A DNA stretch of 64,000 bases from Thiocystis minor (GTDB taxonomy: Bacteria > Pseudomonadota > Gammaproteobacteria > Chromatiales > Chromatiaceae). Every line of letters begins with the position of its first letter. Within the stretch, counting starts at the first letter, position 1. The notes under the pieces are model-generated. The model was not told the DNA's origin. It did no database searches and worked only from the letters and a program-made list of their open reading frames with translations. The DNA lies in assembly GCF_016653465.1 (NCBI RefSeq), contig NZ_NHSQ01000057.1, positions 1-64,000 of the forward strand, given 5' to 3'. This document shows, piece after piece, positions 17,208-29,386 of this stretch. A program made the position numbers and the translations under genes.

Positions 17208-17280
17208 GATCGGGCGATTTGTGAGTCAAAGCCGCCCATCCATCCGTCTCAGGCGTCAACGGGGTGAAGTTTCTCGGAAA

Positions 17281-18600
17281 TCACCTTGAACCTCGCCCCG
17301 CCGCCTGATCGAGCGTCCGGAGTCGCTCCAGCTTCTCGCGAATGCGAATCTCCAGACCCCGATCCACCGGTTCATAGTAGCGGCGTTCGCCCAATTCCTC
17401 GGGGAAATAGACCTCGCCGGCGGCGTAAGCCTCTGGCTCGTCGTGGGCGTAGCGATAAGCGCGACCGTGACCGAGTTCCTTCAGCAGTTTAGTGGGCGCG
17501 TTGCGCAGATGGACCGGAACGTCAAGCGAACCGGAGGTGCGCGCATCCATTAGTGCCGCTTTCCATGCCGTATAGACCGCATTGCTCTTGGCGGCACAGG
17601 CCAGATAGATGACCGCCTGGGCCAGCGCCAATTCGCCCTCGGGGGAGCCGAGCCGTTCCAGTGCATCCCAGGCGTTCATGGCGAGATCGAGCGCGCGCGG
17701 ATCGGCGTTTCCGATATCCTCGCTGGCCATGCGCGCGACACGGCGGGCGAGGTAGAGCGGATCGCAACCGCCATCGATCATCCGCGCCAGCCAGTAAAGC
17801 GCGGCGTCCGGGGCTGAACCGCGTACCGATTTATGCAGGGCCGAGATTTGATCGTAAAAGATATCTCCGCCCTTGTCGAAACGTCGCACCGGATCGGCGA
17901 TGACCTCGGCGACGGTTGCGATCTCGATGGTTTTGCCGGTCGTCAACTGGACCGCCAGTTCCAGCAGATTCAAGGCGCGGCGGGCGTCGCCATCCGCGGT
18001 TTGGGCCAGGAGTCGAGCGGCCTCGTCCGGCAGAATCAGGTTTTGTTCGCCAAACCCGTGGGTCGGGTCGGCGAGCGCGCGCATCAACACCCGTCGGATG
18101 TCATCGACCGTCAGCGCCTTGAGGACATAGACCCGCGCCCGCGACAGCAGCGCGTTGTTGAGCGAGAAGGAAGGGTTTTCGGTGGTTGCGCCGATGAAGG
18201 TCAGGGTGCCGTTTTCGACATGAGGCAGAAAGGCGTCCTGCTGACCCTTGTTGAAGCGATGGACCTCGTCGATGAACAGCAGCGTGCCGCGCTGCTCCAG
18301 CCGACGCATGCGCTGTGCCTCGGCGACCGCCTCGCGGATTTCCTTGACGCCGGCCAGCACCGCCGACAGGTTCAGGAAATGGGCGCCCGATTGACGCGCG
18401 ATCAGGCGCGCCAGCGTGGTTTTACCGGTACCCGGCGGTCCCCAGAGAACCATGGAATGCAGCCGGCTGGACTCGATGGAACGACGCAGGGGTTTGCCGG
18501 GGGCGAGAAGGTGCGCCTGTCCGACGAATTCCTCCAGGGTGACAGGACGCAGGCGATCCGCGAGCGGCGCGTCCTCGGATCCGGTCATCATGGGTGTCAA
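17281..18600 (-). CDS. rarA: Replication-associated recombination protein A (RarA/MgsA)
   Basis: 439 aa AAA+ ATPase acting at stalled replication forks. [16 protein letters not shown] at the N-terminus, Walker A GPPGTGK at 54-60, Walker [16 protein letters not shown], sensor ATTENPSF, and a C-terminal region with [17 protein letters not shown] are all standard for RarA. Start ATG overlaps the lolA stop by 4 bp, giving the order ftsK-lolA-rarA seen in E. coli and relatives. No damage visible. Confidence 0.95.
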   Translation of the reverse strand: MTPMMTGSEDAPLADRLRPVTLEEFVGQAHLLAPGKPLRRSIESSRLHSMVLWGPPGTGKTTLARLIARQSGAHFLNLSAVLAGVKEIREAVAEAQRMRRLEQRGTLLFIDEVHRFNKGQQDAFLPHVENGTLTFIGATTENPSFSLNNALLSRARVYVLKALTVDDIRRVLMRALADPTHGFGEQNLILPDEAARLLAQTADGDARRALNLLELAVQLTTGKTIEIATVAEVIADPVRRFDKGGDIFYDQISALHKSVRGSAPDAALYWLARMIDGGCDPLYLARRVARMASEDIGNADPRALDLAMNAWDALERLGSPEGELALAQAVIYLACAAKSNAVYTAWKAALMDARTSGSLDVPVHLRNAPTKLLKELGHGRAYRYAHDEPEAYAAGEVYFPEELGERRYYEPVDRGLEIRIREKLERLRTLDQAAGRGSR

Positions 18601-19274
18601 TCAATCTGTAGGAAGTCGTCCACGTCACGCTGATCAATCTTGAAGAGATCGGCTTTGAGATTGGCATTCCGCTGCGCCCCGGTGAAATTGAGCCGAGTCT
18701 CCTGGCCGAAGCTGTCCTGCATGATGAGACTGTCGAGCGTGTCCTTGCCGAAGCCGATCTCGATCCGCACGACGTCGGTTTCCTGATCCTTTGGAATCAA
18801 TTCCACCCAGTCGCGGCCATCCGTGCTCTCGATCGATCGCGCCTCGAAATGCTGCTCGATCGGCCCTGGATTGGCGAGCAGAAGCGCCGGTGTCCCGCGC
18901 AGCGCCTTGTCCTGACTCTGATGCGAGACCTGTTTCAAATCCAGGTCATGGAGATAGACGCGCTTGCCATCGGCGATGATGACCTGCTTCGTGGGGGTGG
19001 CGTACTCCCAGCGGAAACGGCCTGGGCGCTGGAGATAGAGCGTTCCGCGAGCCTCCATCATCTGGGTACGGTCGGCGTTGAAGGTGTATTGCTCGAAATC
19101 CGCCCGGAGACTGTTCAGGCTGGAGAGGTAGGCGTCGACCCGATTCGCTCCATCGGCGCTGGCCGCGCCGACAAGCCAGAACAGGATGAGGGCGGCGAGC
19201 CAGGGTTGCCAGTGCGGTTCGAGCGCGCGATGGGTGATTGAACCGGGCGTCGGAGGGTTGGCGGTGGGGAACAT
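18597..19274 (-). CDS. lolA: Outer-membrane lipoprotein carrier protein LolA
   Basis: 225 aa periplasmic chaperone that ferries lipoproteins from LolCDE to LolB. The N-terminus carries an export signal (hydrophobic [16 protein letters not shown], residues ~24-39) after an unusually long polar leader, so the real start may be downstream of ATG 19274. Family features follow: [36 protein letters not shown], and [12 protein letters not shown]. It overlaps rarA by 4 bp and follows ftsK by about 105 bp. Confidence 0.92.
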   Translation of the reverse strand: MFPTANPPTPGSITHRALEPHWQPWLAALILFWLVGAASADGANRVDAYLSSLNSLRADFEQYTFNADRTQMMEARGTLYLQRPGRFRWEYATPTKQVIIADGKRVYLHDLDLKQVSHQSQDKALRGTPALLLANPGPIEQHFEARSIESTDGRDWVELIPKDQETDVVRIEIGFGKDTLDSLIMQDSFGQETRLNFTGAQRNANLKADLFKIDQRDVDDFLQID

Positions 19275-19379
19275 GGTCGGACTTCCTGGTGTTGCGTTCG
19301 TCGTCTTTAAAGGTGTGATTGGTTTCGGAGTGGGGGAGACCGCGAGACCGCCGACAACATGTCGGCGGTCTCAGGGCGG

Positions 19380-21929
19380 TTAATCCCCGACCGGAGGCGG
19401 GGCCAGAACCTCGCGGTTACCGTTGGTTTCGGCCGCGCCGACGATACCGATGCGCTCCATTTCCTCGATCATGCGGGCGGCGCGGTTATAACCAATCTTG
19501 AGCCGGCGCTGGACCCCCGAGATGGAGGCGCGGCGGCTCTCCACCACGATCTGGACCGCTTCGTCGAACAGCGGATCGGTATCCTCGGTCTCGCCGCGCG
19601 GTTCGGGGTCGATGCCCGGCAGCGATTCGGAGGGTTCTCGCAAGACATCGTCGATATAGCTCGGCGGGCCATATTGCTGCTTGAGAAAGTCCACGACGTG
19701 ATGGACCTCGTGATCGTCGACGAAGGCGCCATGCACGCGCTGCGGGATATTGCCGCCTGGCGGCAGATAGAGCATGTCGCCATGGCCGAGCAATTGCTCC
19801 GCGCCCATCTGGTCAAGCACCGTGCGCGAGTCGATCCGCGAGGAGACCTGGAAAGCGATGCGGGTGGGGATGTTGGCCTTGATCAGGCCGGTCAGCACAT
19901 CCACCGAGGGGCGCTGGGTGGCGAGCAGCAGATGGATGCCCGATGCGCGTGCCTTCTGCGCCAGACGCGCGATTAGCTCCTCGACCTTCTTGCCGACGAC
20001 CATCATCATGTCGGCGAGTTCGTCGATGATGACCACGATATAGGGCAGATGGCCGAGCGTGGGCACCGCGACGCCGGACTCCAGGTCGAAATCGGCGCCG
20101 AGGATCGGATCCGGAATCGGTTCTCCGGCGGCCTCGGCGTCGGCGACCTGGCGATTATAGCCGCCGATGTTGCGCACCCCGAGCTTGGCCATCAGCCGGT
20201 AGCGGCGTTCCATCTCGCCGACACACCAGCGCAGCGCGTTGGCGGCCTCCTTCATGTCGGTGACGACGGGCGTCAGCAGATGCGGAATGCCCTCGTAGAC
20301 CGAGAGTTCCAGCATTTTTGGGTCGACCATGATGAGTCGCACGTCCTCCGGCCCGGCCTTGTAGAGCAGGCTGAGGATCATGGCATTGATGGCAACCGAC
20401 TTGCCGGAACCGGTGGTGCCCGCGATCAGCGCATGCGGCATGCGCGCCAGATCGACCACCACGGGCAGTCCGGAGATGTTGGTGCCCATGCCCAGGGTCA
20501 GTGGCGAGGCTGCCTCCTGGTAGATCGCGGAGGCGAAGATTTCGCGCAGGAAAACGGTTTCGCGCTCTTTGTTGGGGATTTCGATCCCGATCACCGATTT
20601 GCCCGGAATGATCTCGACCACGCGCACGCTGATGGTGGAGAGCGCGCGCGCCAGATCCCGCGCCAGTCCGGTGATCTTGCTGGCCTTGATACCGGGGGCC
20701 AGTTGCAGCTCGAAGAGTGTGACCACGGGGCCGGGATAGACGGCGACGACCCTGACCTCGACCCCGAAATCCGCCAGATTGGATTCCACCTGGCGCGAGA
20801 GATCCTCGATCTGTTCCTCGGAGTAGCCGCGTCCGGTCTTGCGCGGGGCATCCAGCAGATCCAGCGGCGGGCGGGCCTGCTCTCCTAAAGGCGCTTGATC
20901 GGATCGAAGGGCATTGAGCGCCGGCGCGATCCGCGGTTCTGACTTTGCAAGCATTTTTAGGATCTTTTTCACCGGCGGCGCATCTCGGAGCACGGGCTTT
21001 TGCATGCGGATCGGATCCGCGATGTCCCTCGTTTCATCCGTCTCGGTTGGCGAATCGGTCTCCATCTCCTCCGGCTCGACCATGGCATTTTGCACACTCC
21101 GCGGCAATCGCGCGGACGGTTGCCGAGCGCGGATGACGGGTTGCGCATGCGTCAACTCGTGCAACAGAGCTTTCGATGATGGAGGGTCGATCAGGTTCAA
21201 TTCACTGGGCAAGCCGTGACCGGCGTCGTCCGTCTCGGCGGCGCCCGTTCGACGGGCGAAGGACAGGTGGGCGGTGGCACCTCCAAGCACCGTCCAAACC
21301 GAACGCGCGCCCTGGAGCACCACTGCCCCGATGTTGTCGAGCAGCCCCAGCCAGGAGATCCCGGAAAACAGGGTCGCGCTGACAAGCAAGGCGCCGACTA
21401 ACAGCAGATCCGCGCCGGGAGCATTGAAGGCATCCAGCATCCAACTGCTGACCTGCCTGCCGAGCCATCCGCCCGCGGCGCCTTCGCCACTTTCGCCGCC
21501 CGCGCTCGTGGGGAGTTGGAGTCCGAAGGCTTGAACGTGCATCGAGGCAAGACCGCAACCCGCGGCGATGGTAAACAGGAAGCCGACCCAGCGCAGCGAG
21601 AGCAGCCAGGCGCGCAGGGTCGGTTCCTCGCCGCGTCCGCGGAACACCAGCCAAGCGCTCCATGCCACCATAAAGGGGAGCAGGTAGGCGAGAAAACCGA
21701 ATAGAGTCAGTGCGGCATCCGCAAACCAGGCGCCGGCGCGGCCGCCGGCGTTGGTCGCCTGACTGGTCTCGCTCACGTAGGACCAGCCGGGATCCGCTGG
21801 CGAATAACTCATCAGCGAGATCGTCAGATAAATCGCCACGCACATCAGGGTCCACATGGCGCCCTCGCGCAGCGCGCGCTCAACGTAATCGCTGAACGTC
21901 AATTGACCGTAACGTGTTGCCTGTGCCAT
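19380..21929 (-). CDS. ftsK: DNA translocase FtsK
   Basis: About 849 aa. Start set at ATG 21929, which has GGAG 8 nt upstream; the longer TTG start at 21941 would overlap that ribosome site. N-terminal membrane domain with four or more hydrophobic segments (residues ~30-200), a shorter linker than in E. coli, then the RecA-like motor with Walker A GTTGSGKS (about 504-511), the [16 protein letters not shown] block and the DELADMMMV Walker B. The C-terminus is the winged-helix gamma domain that reads KOPS and activates XerD at dif. A dif-like site lies about 9 kb away in this window. Confidence 0.95.
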   Translation of the reverse strand: MAQATRYGQLTFSDYVERALREGAMWTLMCVAIYLTISLMSYSPADPGWSYVSETSQATNAGGRAGAWFADAALTLFGFLAYLLPFMVAWSAWLVFRGRGEEPTLRAWLLSLRWVGFLFTIAAGCGLASMHVQAFGLQLPTSAGGESGEGAAGGWLGRQVSSWMLDAFNAPGADLLLVGALLVSATLFSGISWLGLLDNIGAVVLQGARSVWTVLGGATAHLSFARRTGAAETDDAGHGLPSELNLIDPPSSKALLHELTHAQPVIRARQPSARLPRSVQNAMVEPEEMETDSPTETDETRDIADPIRMQKPVLRDAPPVKKILKMLAKSEPRIAPALNALRSDQAPLGEQARPPLDLLDAPRKTGRGYSEEQIEDLSRQVESNLADFGVEVRVVAVYPGPVVTLFELQLAPGIKASKITGLARDLARALSTISVRVVEIIPGKSVIGIEIPNKERETVFLREIFASAIYQEAASPLTLGMGTNISGLPVVVDLARMPHALIAGTTGSGKSVAINAMILSLLYKAGPEDVRLIMVDPKMLELSVYEGIPHLLTPVVTDMKEAANALRWCVGEMERRYRLMAKLGVRNIGGYNRQVADAEAAGEPIPDPILGADFDLESGVAVPTLGHLPYIVVIIDELADMMMVVGKKVEELIARLAQKARASGIHLLLATQRPSVDVLTGLIKANIPTRIAFQVSSRIDSRTVLDQMGAEQLLGHGDMLYLPPGGNIPQRVHGAFVDDHEVHHVVDFLKQQYGPPSYIDDVLREPSESLPGIDPEPRGETEDTDPLFDEAVQIVVESRRASISGVQRRLKIGYNRAARMIEEMERIGIVGAAETNGNREVLAPPPVGD

Positions 21930-22258
21930 GCGAATCTCCAAATATTCCGGAGCATTATAATCTTATCGGCGTTTTCTCGCGCGAATTCCGCCCCGATGTC
22001 GACCGCTTGCAAGGGACGCGGGGCGAGCAGCATTGGACGGTGTATCGGCGCTTTGGCGCGAACGAATGGTATGATTAGTGATCGGTATGCGGGGTCAAAG
22101 TGCAAAAAACGAATCTTCCCGGCCTTGCTCCCCGTTGGACCGATGAGCGCCGAGCCTGCCGTTCAGGTTGTTTCCGAACCGTGATGATCGATCACTGCCG
22201 GTCGCCGTTCGGCTGAGATTGCTCGAAACCATGCACTTCACCGCAGGCGCAATTTGGC

Positions 22259-24970
22259 ATGAAAGTTCGTATCACAAGCAAGCTACTGATCATCTTGATC
22301 CTAACCGCGCTCGTTCCGCTGTTGATCGTCGGCTGGGTCGGTTATCGCAGTACCCTCAGCATCAGCCAGATTGCCTCGGAGGCCAACCGCGAAGTCGCCG
22401 AGCTGGCGATGTCCGACAGCAGCGCGGCCCTGTCCGCCGAACTCAAAACCCGCTTGCTGGCCCTCACCGAACGCCATGCCGGCGATGTGAACGAAATTCT
22501 GAAGCAGGTGCAGGGCGATACGGTGAAGCTGGCCGATTTAGGAACCTATCTCTACAACCATGCCGAGACCCTGAAGCGCTACGCCTTGCCGAGTACCTAC
22601 GAGCCCGCGCCGGAACACAAATCCTTCGGCAGCCGACAGGAAAACCGCAATTCCTGGCTTGCAGTCTTCGGCAACGAAGTCGATGAGAAGGGGCGGGTCA
22701 GCAAGGAGACGCTGAAAGAAATCCAACTGACCGAATATATGGATATCCTCTTTAACAGCATCGCCGCCACCAACCCCTACGCGGTCCAGATGTACATCAA
22801 CACCGCCGGACAGTTGTCGCGCGGCATGCCGTTCGTCAACGGCGAATTCAAATGGGTCGACGGTCCCAAACAATTCAGTCAGGCCCCGGATGTCACCGCC
22901 TTCGATTTCTATTATCTGGCCGACGCCGAGCACAACCCGGATCGCGGCCCCGCGTGGACCGAACTCTACTGGGATCCGGCGGGTCTGGGCTGGATGGTCT
23001 CCAGCATCGCGCCGGTCTATCGCGGGGATCGAGTGGTCGCCGTCACCGGCATCGATATCACGCTCGATCAGATCGTCAAGGGCATCCTAAGCCTCCAGGT
23101 CGAGCAGAGCGGTTTCGCCTTTCTGATGTCGGGCACGGGTCAGGCCATCGCGTTCCCGGAACGGGCGTCCGAGTTCCTCGAATTCCAGGGGAGTTTCGAG
23201 GGCGAATTCAAGCGCAACGAGGCCTTTGCCCATCAGTTGAGCAAGGTGCGCGATCCGGCCTTTCAGCGGATTGTCGCGGCCATGGGGCAGGGCGCGCACG
23301 AACTGACCACCTATACCGATTCCAAGACCGGCGAGGAGTATTTTCTCGCCTATCACCCGATCCCGGTCACGGGCTGGAGCGTCGCCATCGCGGTGCCCGT
23401 GCGGGAGGTGATCGCGCCAGCGCTGCTCACCAATCAGAAGATCGAGCAGAGCCGCGAGCGCACCGCCGCCATGCTGAACGCGCGCGCGCAGTCGCTGGTC
23501 GAGACCTTTTTGTGGCTGCTCTTTGGGATCGTGCTGGCCTTGATCCCGGTCGCGCTGATTTTCGCGCGCAGTATTTCGCGACCGATCCATACGTTGGCCG
23601 AGGGTTCGCGGCGGGTCGGCGCGGGAGATCTCGGTCATCGGATCCAACTGCATTCCGGCGACGAGATCGAGGATCTGGCGGCGACCTTCAATCAGATGGC
23701 GAACGATTTGCAGACCAAGATCGACGAGATCGAGACCGCCAACCTGGAATTGCTGGAACTCGACCAGCTCAAGTCGAAATTCATCTCGATGGCCTCGCAC
23801 GAGCTGCGCACCCCACTGATTGCGATCCAGGGTTATGTGGACCTGATTCGCGAGGGGAAAGGCGGTGAGATTTCGGCGGACCAGCGCAAGATGCTGGATA
23901 CGGTCTCGCGCAACGCGACCCGGCTGGCCCGCATCGTCGCCGAACTGCTCGACATTTCGCGTATCGAGGAGAACAAACTGGTGCTGGAACGCATGCCGGT
24001 TTCGTTGAGCCGGATCGTCCGGGAGATTGCCGACGAACAGCAGCCCTATCTCGACAGTCGCGGCCACACGCTGACCCTGGAACTCGCTGAGGACCTGCCG
24101 CTGGTCAACGGCGATCTGGATCGTCTGTCCCAAGTGGTGATCAACCTGCTGGGGAATGCGGTGAAATACACCCCCGATGGGGGGCAAATCAAGATCGGTG
24201 TCCAGGCGCGGGACGGGCAGGTGCATCTGGAGGTGACCGATAACGGCATCGGGATTCGCCAAGAGGATCTCGGGAAACTCTTCAAGCGGTTCTCGACGCT
24301 CGGCGATATCACCAAGCACCGCACCGGCAAGAACGAGTTCATGGCGGGCGGCACCGGTCTTGGGCTCTCCATCGTCCAGGGCATCGTGCAGGCCCACGAG
24401 GGCGAGATCCGGGTGGAGAGCGAATACGGCCAGGGCAGCACCTTCCATGTGATCCTGCCGATCGCCGCGGATCAGACGCCGCTCAGCGACGACTCCGTCG
24501 TCAGGCCGCTGCGCGTGCGCACAGCGGACGAGAGTGCGCCCGCGTTCAAGGTCATTCATTTCGAGCAACCGGAGGAGCCCCAGATCGATCTGCCCGAGGA
24601 CCAGCGTCTTTCCATCCTGGTGGTCGATGACGAGGCGGATGTGATCACGTTCACGCGCGATCTGCTCGAAGAGCGCTATACGATTCTCAGCGCCCTGACC
24701 AGCGCGACCGCCATCCGGGAGGCGATCAGCCGCAAGCCGGATTTGGTGCTGTTGGACGCCTGGATCCCCGGCATTTCAGGCTACGATATCTGTCGCACCC
24801 TCAAGCGCAACAGCAACACCAAGGATACGCCGATCATCATCTTTACCGCCGCCACTCAGCAGATCGACGAGCAGCGGGCGCGCGAGGCCGGCGCGGACGG
24901 CTTTGTCACCAAGCCCTTCCGCCGCGAGCAGATGATCGAACTGATCGAGAGCTTCCGGGGGCGCGGCTAA
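22259..24970 (+). CDS. Membrane hybrid sensor histidine kinase with Cache, HAMP and C-terminal receiver
   Basis: 903 aa. An N-terminal transmembrane segment (residues ~7-27) leads to a large periplasmic dCache-type sensor ([16 protein letters not shown], ending before a second TM near 418-440), a HAMP domain, HisKA with the phosphorylated His514 in ASHELRTPL, an HATPase with [10 protein letters not shown] and [10 protein letters not shown], and a receiver domain with ILVVDDEAD and phospho-acceptor D833. The Cache sensor suggests an extracellular small-molecule ligand, not identifiable here. Its stop overlaps the start of the next kinase by one base (TAATG), so the two are probably translated and function together. 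Confidence 0.9.
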   Translation: MKVRITSKLLIILILTALVPLLIVGWVGYRSTLSISQIASEANREVAELAMSDSSAALSAELKTRLLALTERHAGDVNEILKQVQGDTVKLADLGTYLYNHAETLKRYALPSTYEPAPEHKSFGSRQENRNSWLAVFGNEVDEKGRVSKETLKEIQLTEYMDILFNSIAATNPYAVQMYINTAGQLSRGMPFVNGEFKWVDGPKQFSQAPDVTAFDFYYLADAEHNPDRGPAWTELYWDPAGLGWMVSSIAPVYRGDRVVAVTGIDITLDQIVKGILSLQVEQSGFAFLMSGTGQAIAFPERASEFLEFQGSFEGEFKRNEAFAHQLSKVRDPAFQRIVAAMGQGAHELTTYTDSKTGEEYFLAYHPIPVTGWSVAIAVPVREVIAPALLTNQKIEQSRERTAAMLNARAQSLVETFLWLLFGIVLALIPVALIFARSISRPIHTLAEGSRRVGAGDLGHRIQLHSGDEIEDLAATFNQMANDLQTKIDEIETANLELLELDQLKSKFISMASHELRTPLIAIQGYVDLIREGKGGEISADQRKMLDTVSRNATRLARIVAELLDISRIEENKLVLERMPVSLSRIVREIADEQQPYLDSRGHTLTLELAEDLPLVNGDLDRLSQVVINLLGNAVKYTPDGGQIKIGVQARDGQVHLEVTDNGIGIRQEDLGKLFKRFSTLGDITKHRTGKNEFMAGGTGLGLSIVQGIVQAHEGEIRVESEYGQGSTFHVILPIAADQTPLSDDSVVRPLRVRTADESAPAFKVIHFEQPEEPQIDLPEDQRLSILVVDDEADVITFTRDLLEERYTILSALTSATAIREAISRKPDLVLLDAWIPGISGYDICRTLKRNSNTKDTPIIIFTAATQQIDEQRAREAGADGFVTKPFRREQMIELIESFRGRG

Positions 24971-26643
24971 TGGAGCCTCGCCCGAAGCTGCTGATCGTGG
25001 ATGACGAACAGAGTATTCGCGAGTTTATCCGCGAACTGTTCAAAGACCAATACGACATCCTGCAGGCGGCCGATGGCACGGATGCCCTGGTGATGCTGGA
25101 ATCGGAGGATGCGATCGACGTCGTCCTGCTGGACATCATGATGCCCGGCCTGGATGGTTTCGAGGTGTTGGAGATTCTCAAATCCAATCCGCACCTGGCG
25201 CATTTGCGCGTCATCATGCTCAGCGCCAAAAGCGATGTCGATAGCAAAGTCAAAGCCTTTGCGGCGGGTGCGGTGGATTTCGTCAACAAACCCTTCGAGG
25301 TAAGTGAGCTGGCGGCCCGTCTGAATACGCAAATCCGCTTGAGCCGCGTCGATGCCGAACTCAAACAGGCCAAATTGAACGCGGAATCGGCAAATCACGC
25401 GAAGAGCGAATTTCTAGCGAATATGAGCCATGAAATCCGCACCCCGCTGAATGCCATCATCGGCATGAGCGAACTGCTGACGGCGACGCAACTCGACTCG
25501 ACCCAACGCGACTTTGTCAGCATTATCGAGACCAGCGGGAATGCGTTGCTTGATTTGATCAGCGATATTCTCGATTACTCGAAGATCGAGGCGGGGATGC
25601 TGGAGCTTCATCCCATCCGCTTCGACCTCAAGGAATGCGTTCAGGGCGCGCTAAGCATCGTCAGGAACCGAGCACGGGAGAAAGGCCTCGACCTGCATGT
25701 CGAGTTGGATCCGAACCTACCGCGCGAATTCATCGGGGACGACCGTCGCCTGAGACAGATCATCGTCAATCTGGTCAGCAACGCGGTGAAGTTCACTGAA
25801 CGGGGGAGTATTGGCATCTCGCTGACCGGGCATCACGCGGCGTCTTGCTCGCCCGGCGTCGCGACGTCAGCAGGCAGCCTGGACATCGATGTCGTCTACC
25901 GGCTGATCTTGAAGGTACAGGATACCGGCGTCGGCATTCCCCGGGAGGCGCAGTCGCGGCTGTTCAAAAAATTCAGCCAGGTGGACGCGTCCACGACCCG
26001 GCGTTATGGCGGAACCGGTTTGGGGCTGGCGATCTGTCGGCGTTTGTCCGAACTGATGGGAGGTAGCATCGAGGTCGACAGCAGCGGCGTTCCAGGGCAG
26101 GGCAGCACCTTTTCCTGTTCTTTTTCGATGACGGCAGGCCGGCATCAGCAAGCGGCAGAGTCAGCTTTTGATAGCATGGATGAAGATCGCGAGCATCTCG
26201 ATCACGTCAAGGGCGGCGAACCATCGATCCCATCGCAATACAGACCAGCCAAGCCACGAAAACAGGAGACTGATCTGCTGCCCGATTTACGGATTCTGCT
26301 CGCCGAGGACAATCCAATCAACCAATTGGTGGCGCTAAAGCTGCTTAAGTCGATCGGTCTTCGAGCTGAAGTAGTCAGCAATGGGCTAGAGGCGGTGGCG
26401 GCGGCCAGAGAGCGCCTCTACGACGTCATTCTGATGGATATCCAAATGCCAGAACTTGATGGCATCTGTGCCAGCCGCCAGATTCGGCAACTCCCAGGTC
26501 AGCATCGGACAAGGATTATCGCGCTGACGGCCAATGCAACGGAAGAAGATCGCCGAGCCTGCCTGGATGCTGGGATGAATGACTTTGCAACCAAGCCTAT
26601 TCGAATAAACAAGCTTGTGGAAATACTGCGAAGTTGCTGTTAA
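24970..26643 (+). CDS. Soluble hybrid kinase: receiver-HisKA-HATPase-receiver
   Basis: 557 aa without membrane segments. Receiver 1 (LLIVDDEQS at the start, acceptor D55), a short coiled linker, HisKA with H154 in [20 protein letters not shown], an HATPase with [11 protein letters not shown] and [10 protein letters not shown], then receiver 2 with [11 protein letters not shown] and acceptor D490 in [11 protein letters not shown]. No Hpt or output domain is present, so phosphate must pass to another protein. Coupled to the upstream membrane kinase (TAATG), it likely continues a multistep relay. No DNA-binding target gene is obvious next door. Confidence 0.9.
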   Translation: MEPRPKLLIVDDEQSIREFIRELFKDQYDILQAADGTDALVMLESEDAIDVVLLDIMMPGLDGFEVLEILKSNPHLAHLRVIMLSAKSDVDSKVKAFAAGAVDFVNKPFEVSELAARLNTQIRLSRVDAELKQAKLNAESANHAKSEFLANMSHEIRTPLNAIIGMSELLTATQLDSTQRDFVSIIETSGNALLDLISDILDYSKIEAGMLELHPIRFDLKECVQGALSIVRNRAREKGLDLHVELDPNLPREFIGDDRRLRQIIVNLVSNAVKFTERGSIGISLTGHHAASCSPGVATSAGSLDIDVVYRLILKVQDTGVGIPREAQSRLFKKFSQVDASTTRRYGGTGLGLAICRRLSELMGGSIEVDSSGVPGQGSTFSCSFSMTAGRHQQAAESAFDSMDEDREHLDHVKGGEPSIPSQYRPAKPRKQETDLLPDLRILLAEDNPINQLVALKLLKSIGLRAEVVSNGLEAVAAARERLYDVILMDIQMPELDGICASRQIRQLPGQHRTRIIALTANATEEDRRACLDAGMNDFATKPIRINKLVEILRSCC

Positions 26644-26724
26644 AAAAGATTTTCCACAACGATCCAATCACGCAATATCTGAAAATAAACCAAGGCTTGC
26701 GGATTTTTTCGAACGATACCCGAT

Positions 26725-26757
26725 AAAAACCGCAGGATCCGCTAACGGATCCTGCGG
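26725..26757 (-). terminator. Intrinsic terminator of the cold-shock gene
   Basis: CCGCAGGATCCG and CGGATCCTGCGG pair perfectly over 12 bp with a 4-nt loop, and on the minus strand the stem is followed by TTTTTATC. It lies 47 bp downstream of the csp stop codon. Confidence 0.85.
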
Positions 26758-26803
26758 ATGTCACTCATGGGACGATGTTACCGGTAACCGGTCAAACCGC
26801 CGA

Positions 26804-27016
26804 TCAGTTCGGAGTGACATTCTCTGCTTGCGGCCCCTTTGGACCCTGGGTCACTTCCATTGTCACCCGCTGACCTTCCAGCAGAGTTTTCCGTCCTGCG
26901 CCATTGATGGCGCTGTGATGGACGAACACGTCCTTGCCACCCTCCCGCTCAATGAAACCATAACCCTTCTCGTCATTGAACCACTTGACCGTACCGGAAA
27001 CCAATTCGCCTGCCAT
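26804..27016 (-). CDS. CspA-family cold-shock protein
   Basis: 70 aa, the standard single-domain size. RNP1 (KGYGFIE) and RNP2 (VFVHHSAI) RNA-binding motifs are intact, after VKWFNDE. It binds single-stranded RNA/DNA and melts secondary structure. Which Csp paralogue it is cannot be told from one copy. The upstream region to about 27170 is a plausible long 5' leader, common in this family. A strong terminator follows. Confidence 0.95.
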   Translation of the reverse strand: MAGELVSGTVKWFNDEKGYGFIEREGGKDVFVHHSAINGAGRKTLLEGQRVTMEVTQGPKGPQAENVTPN

Positions 27017-27608
27017 ATCGACCTCATCACTTTAGACGTACCAACCTGAGTTGGCATTACTCAAACCCGGCCTCTTCGTGAGGCCAGTGTCACGCCCACT
27101 CGAAACCGAGTGGAATTCCATTCAACACCACAAACCCCAAGTTGAACCGCACCCATCTAAGGTATGCGTAGCTTCGGGGTTCCGACAAGCAGGTCTCAAC
27201 CGACCGACTTAATCATTTTAAAAAATGAATTTCAAGAACTACCGAAAGCTCAAATTGAGCCGTTGTTAAGGAGCAACACATGGGCGGTTCATGCCAGATC
27301 AATAAAGGAAGGGAAGTCAGGCTGCAAAAGTAACATTAGTAAAATGATAGCACTCAGTGTTCATAAGGCAACTCCCTGCGATGATTTGACAGGGGCGAAC
27401 GGGGCGGATCCACAGGTCTTGGTTTCGCTGGAATCCGTTGCTTTATAGAAGTCTAGTGTACATCGAAATTGCAAAAAGTCTCTCTAAATAAATGCAGATC
27501 ACAGAAGCAAATCGATTGCTTTAAGGCAATCGATTTGTTTTAGCGATGAACGCCGGTCTCGCGGCGGTTCCAATTGTCGAACCCCGGATCGTTGTCGTCA
27601 TCGCTTAC
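27017..27608. other. 592-bp intergenic region between csp and tsaB
   Basis: Holds the csp promoter and leader (near 27017-27170) and a perfect hairpin at 27508-27537. A 94-codon plus-strand frame at 27164-27448 has no recognisable domain and a composition unlike a real protein, so I do not call it. The part around 27200-27500 is AT-richer than its neighbours. Confidence 0.5.
27508..27537 (+). terminator. Perfect 12-bp hairpin with short T-run
   Basis: CAAATCGATTGC and GCAATCGATTTG with a 6-nt loop, then TTTTAG on the plus strand and AAAACA on the minus-strand side. It lies 70 bp beyond the tsaB stop, so it may act in both directions. The T-run favours the plus strand, where no gene is evident. 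Confidence 0.45.
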
Positions 27609-28283
27609 TTACGTCCGTGTGACCTGATCCCTGAGATACACGGGTGCAGCCAACTCAGGAGGCATCTGCCGACCCATAAGCATTTTCGCGGCGGCCATGA
27701 CGGCGATGTCACGAGCCTCGCAAAAGATATCCGGATTGGCGTCGAACAGGGCGTCCCCGACGCGCGTCCTCAAACGGGCTGCGTAGGCGGCCCATCCGGA
27801 ACCAACGCCATACCAGTCGATCTCCGCAGGGAACTCGACCCGATCCGGAGAGTACACCCGTTCCTCGCACAGGGGCGCGGCAAGCCCGTCATCGCACACC
27901 TCAAAGCATCCCCAATAGACCTCGTCCATGCGGGCGTCGAGCGCAGCGAGCAGGCGACGTTGACCGCCGCGGCGGAACTGGCCCTGCGCCAGCGCACCCA
28001 GAGTCGAGATTGGGACGACGGGCAGATGGGCACCGAACGCGGCGCCCTGGATGACCGAGACCGCGATCCGCACTCCGGTAAATGAACCGGGGCCTCGTCC
28101 AAAGGCCAGTGCGTCGAGATCGGTCAGGCGAAGCCCGGCCCGATCCAACAGCGTCTGCATCATTGGCAGGATACGCTCGCCATGTCGGCGGGGTGCGATT
28201 TCGAACAATTGATCAATCGCTCCATCCATCAGAAGAGCGGCGGAGCAGGCATCGCCGGAGGTGTCGATCGCAAGCAATTTCAT
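27609..28283 (-). CDS. tsaB: tRNA threonylcarbamoyladenosine biosynthesis protein TsaB
   Basis: 224 aa from ATG 28283 (MKLLAIDTSGDACSAALL); the open frame continues far upstream, but homology begins here. TsaB is the scaffold partner of TsaD in making t6A37 on ANN-decoding tRNAs. Typical features are the ASKHA-like N-terminal DTS motif, RHGERILPM, and AFGRGPGSFTGVRIA (about 65-79). The atypical C-terminus VYLRDQVTRT is family-like. It stands alone between csp and an unknown gene. Confidence 0.93.
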   Translation of the reverse strand: MKLLAIDTSGDACSAALLMDGAIDQLFEIAPRRHGERILPMMQTLLDRAGLRLTDLDALAFGRGPGSFTGVRIAVSVIQGAAFGAHLPVVPISTLGALAQGQFRRGGQRRLLAALDARMDEVYWGCFEVCDDGLAAPLCEERVYSPDRVEFPAEIDWYGVGSGWAAYAARLRTRVGDALFDANPDIFCEARDIAVMAAAKMLMGRQMPPELAAPVYLRDQVTRT

Positions 28284-28378
28284 GGTCTGTAGCCAGGGCA
28301 GAGGAGGTTCGTCGGTTTTCAGGAAACCGGATCGCAGCCGACCGATGCGCAAAAGAAATGGGCGCGACAAACAGGCTT

Positions 28379-29386
28379 TTACAATACGTTGCTTGTGATC
28401 CGGCCAGTTCTTGCACTGGATAAGCGATCGCCCTGAGGGTGAAAAGTTCGGGATGATCTTACCCGGCAGTCGTTCGATCCGCACGAGTTCCGGGGAGACG
28501 CAATTGTATACTCGGAATTTTCTAGCCGATGAACAAAAGAGTAGGGCGCCTGCAAAACCCAACCACGGAAGGTGGAGTCGAGTGGGGCGGCTTGCTGGCG
28601 TGGCGGTTCGTCCTCGGAAATCGCCACGAGAAATAGTCGGATTCGACCCAGCATTCGCTGAGGATCTTCCAGCAATGCTTGCGTGGCCCAGCCTGCCAGT
28701 CCCTCCAGGAACGAGTCGGTATTGACGACGGACTCATTGAGTTGAGCCGCCAGTCCAAACAGCAGCAGTTGTTTGTACTCCAACTCAGGGTCGGTCCAAC
28801 TGGCGCCTGTTGCCGATCGCCTGGTTGCTGCGGTGAAGCTTAAGCGTTGAGTCATCAAATCGATGTGGAGCGCGTGAAGATCGCGCCAGGTTTCGAGTGG
28901 CAGGCGGGTTTTCCAGCGTGCCGCGTAATGAAGCTGTCGGCTGGCGAATCGGAACAGGTTGCGAATCGCCCATTCGCGTTGGCGCTCATGTCGCTCAGAT
29001 CCCGGGTTGCTCTGTCGATCGAGTTGGCGCAGGGTTTGGTTCAGGTTGATGAACATGAGCCGGTAGAGACGCTGTTCGAGGGTGACGCCGCCAGGTATCG
29101 GTAGGGGTTGCGCATCGGCAAAATCGGGTTTGGGGAGACCCGCGCAGGTCTTGAGCAGGGGGATCTTCAGCGCGGACAAGACGGACAGTCGTCGGTTGCT
29201 CGAAAGCTCCGCCCTGCGCAAGTGTTCCAGCGCCAGAATCAGCGCCGGTCCCGAATGGCGTATTCCGGCGGACCTGAGCGCCGTCAGCCAGTCGCTCAAT
29301 TTATCCAGACTGCCATCGAAACGTGGGCGAGCGTATTCCCGAATCGTCAGCGGGGATGGTAATGAAGGGGCATCGAAGATCAGCAT
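28379..29386 (-). CDS. Conserved-looking hypothetical protein
   Basis: About 335 aa from ATG 29386 (MLIFDAPSLPSPL); an in-frame start at 29428 is possible. No signal peptide or transmembrane segment, and no motif I recognise. It is rich in Leu, Arg and Gln and probably mostly alpha-helical (for example LSDWLTALRSAGIRHSGPAL and LEQRLYRLMFINLNQTLRQ). Codon use resembles the neighbouring chromosomal genes, so it is likely real. It precedes tsaB by about 95 bp on the same strand. Confidence 0.6.
   Translation of the reverse strand: MLIFDAPSLPSPLTIREYARPRFDGSLDKLSDWLTALRSAGIRHSGPALILALEHLRRAELSSNRRLSVLSALKIPLLKTCAGLPKPDFADAQPLPIPGGVTLEQRLYRLMFINLNQTLRQLDRQSNPGSERHERQREWAIRNLFRFASRQLHYAARWKTRLPLETWRDLHALHIDLMTQRLSFTAATRRSATGASWTDPELEYKQLLLFGLAAQLNESVVNTDSFLEGLAGWATQALLEDPQRMLGRIRLFLVAISEDEPPRQQAAPLDSTFRGWVLQAPYSFVHRLENSEYTIASPRNSCGSNDCRVRSSRTFHPQGDRLSSARTGRITSNVL

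Noticed and set aside
27164-27448. 94-codon plus-strand ORF
   Set aside because: No recognisable domain, composition unlike neighbours, and located in an AT-richer intergenic stretch.
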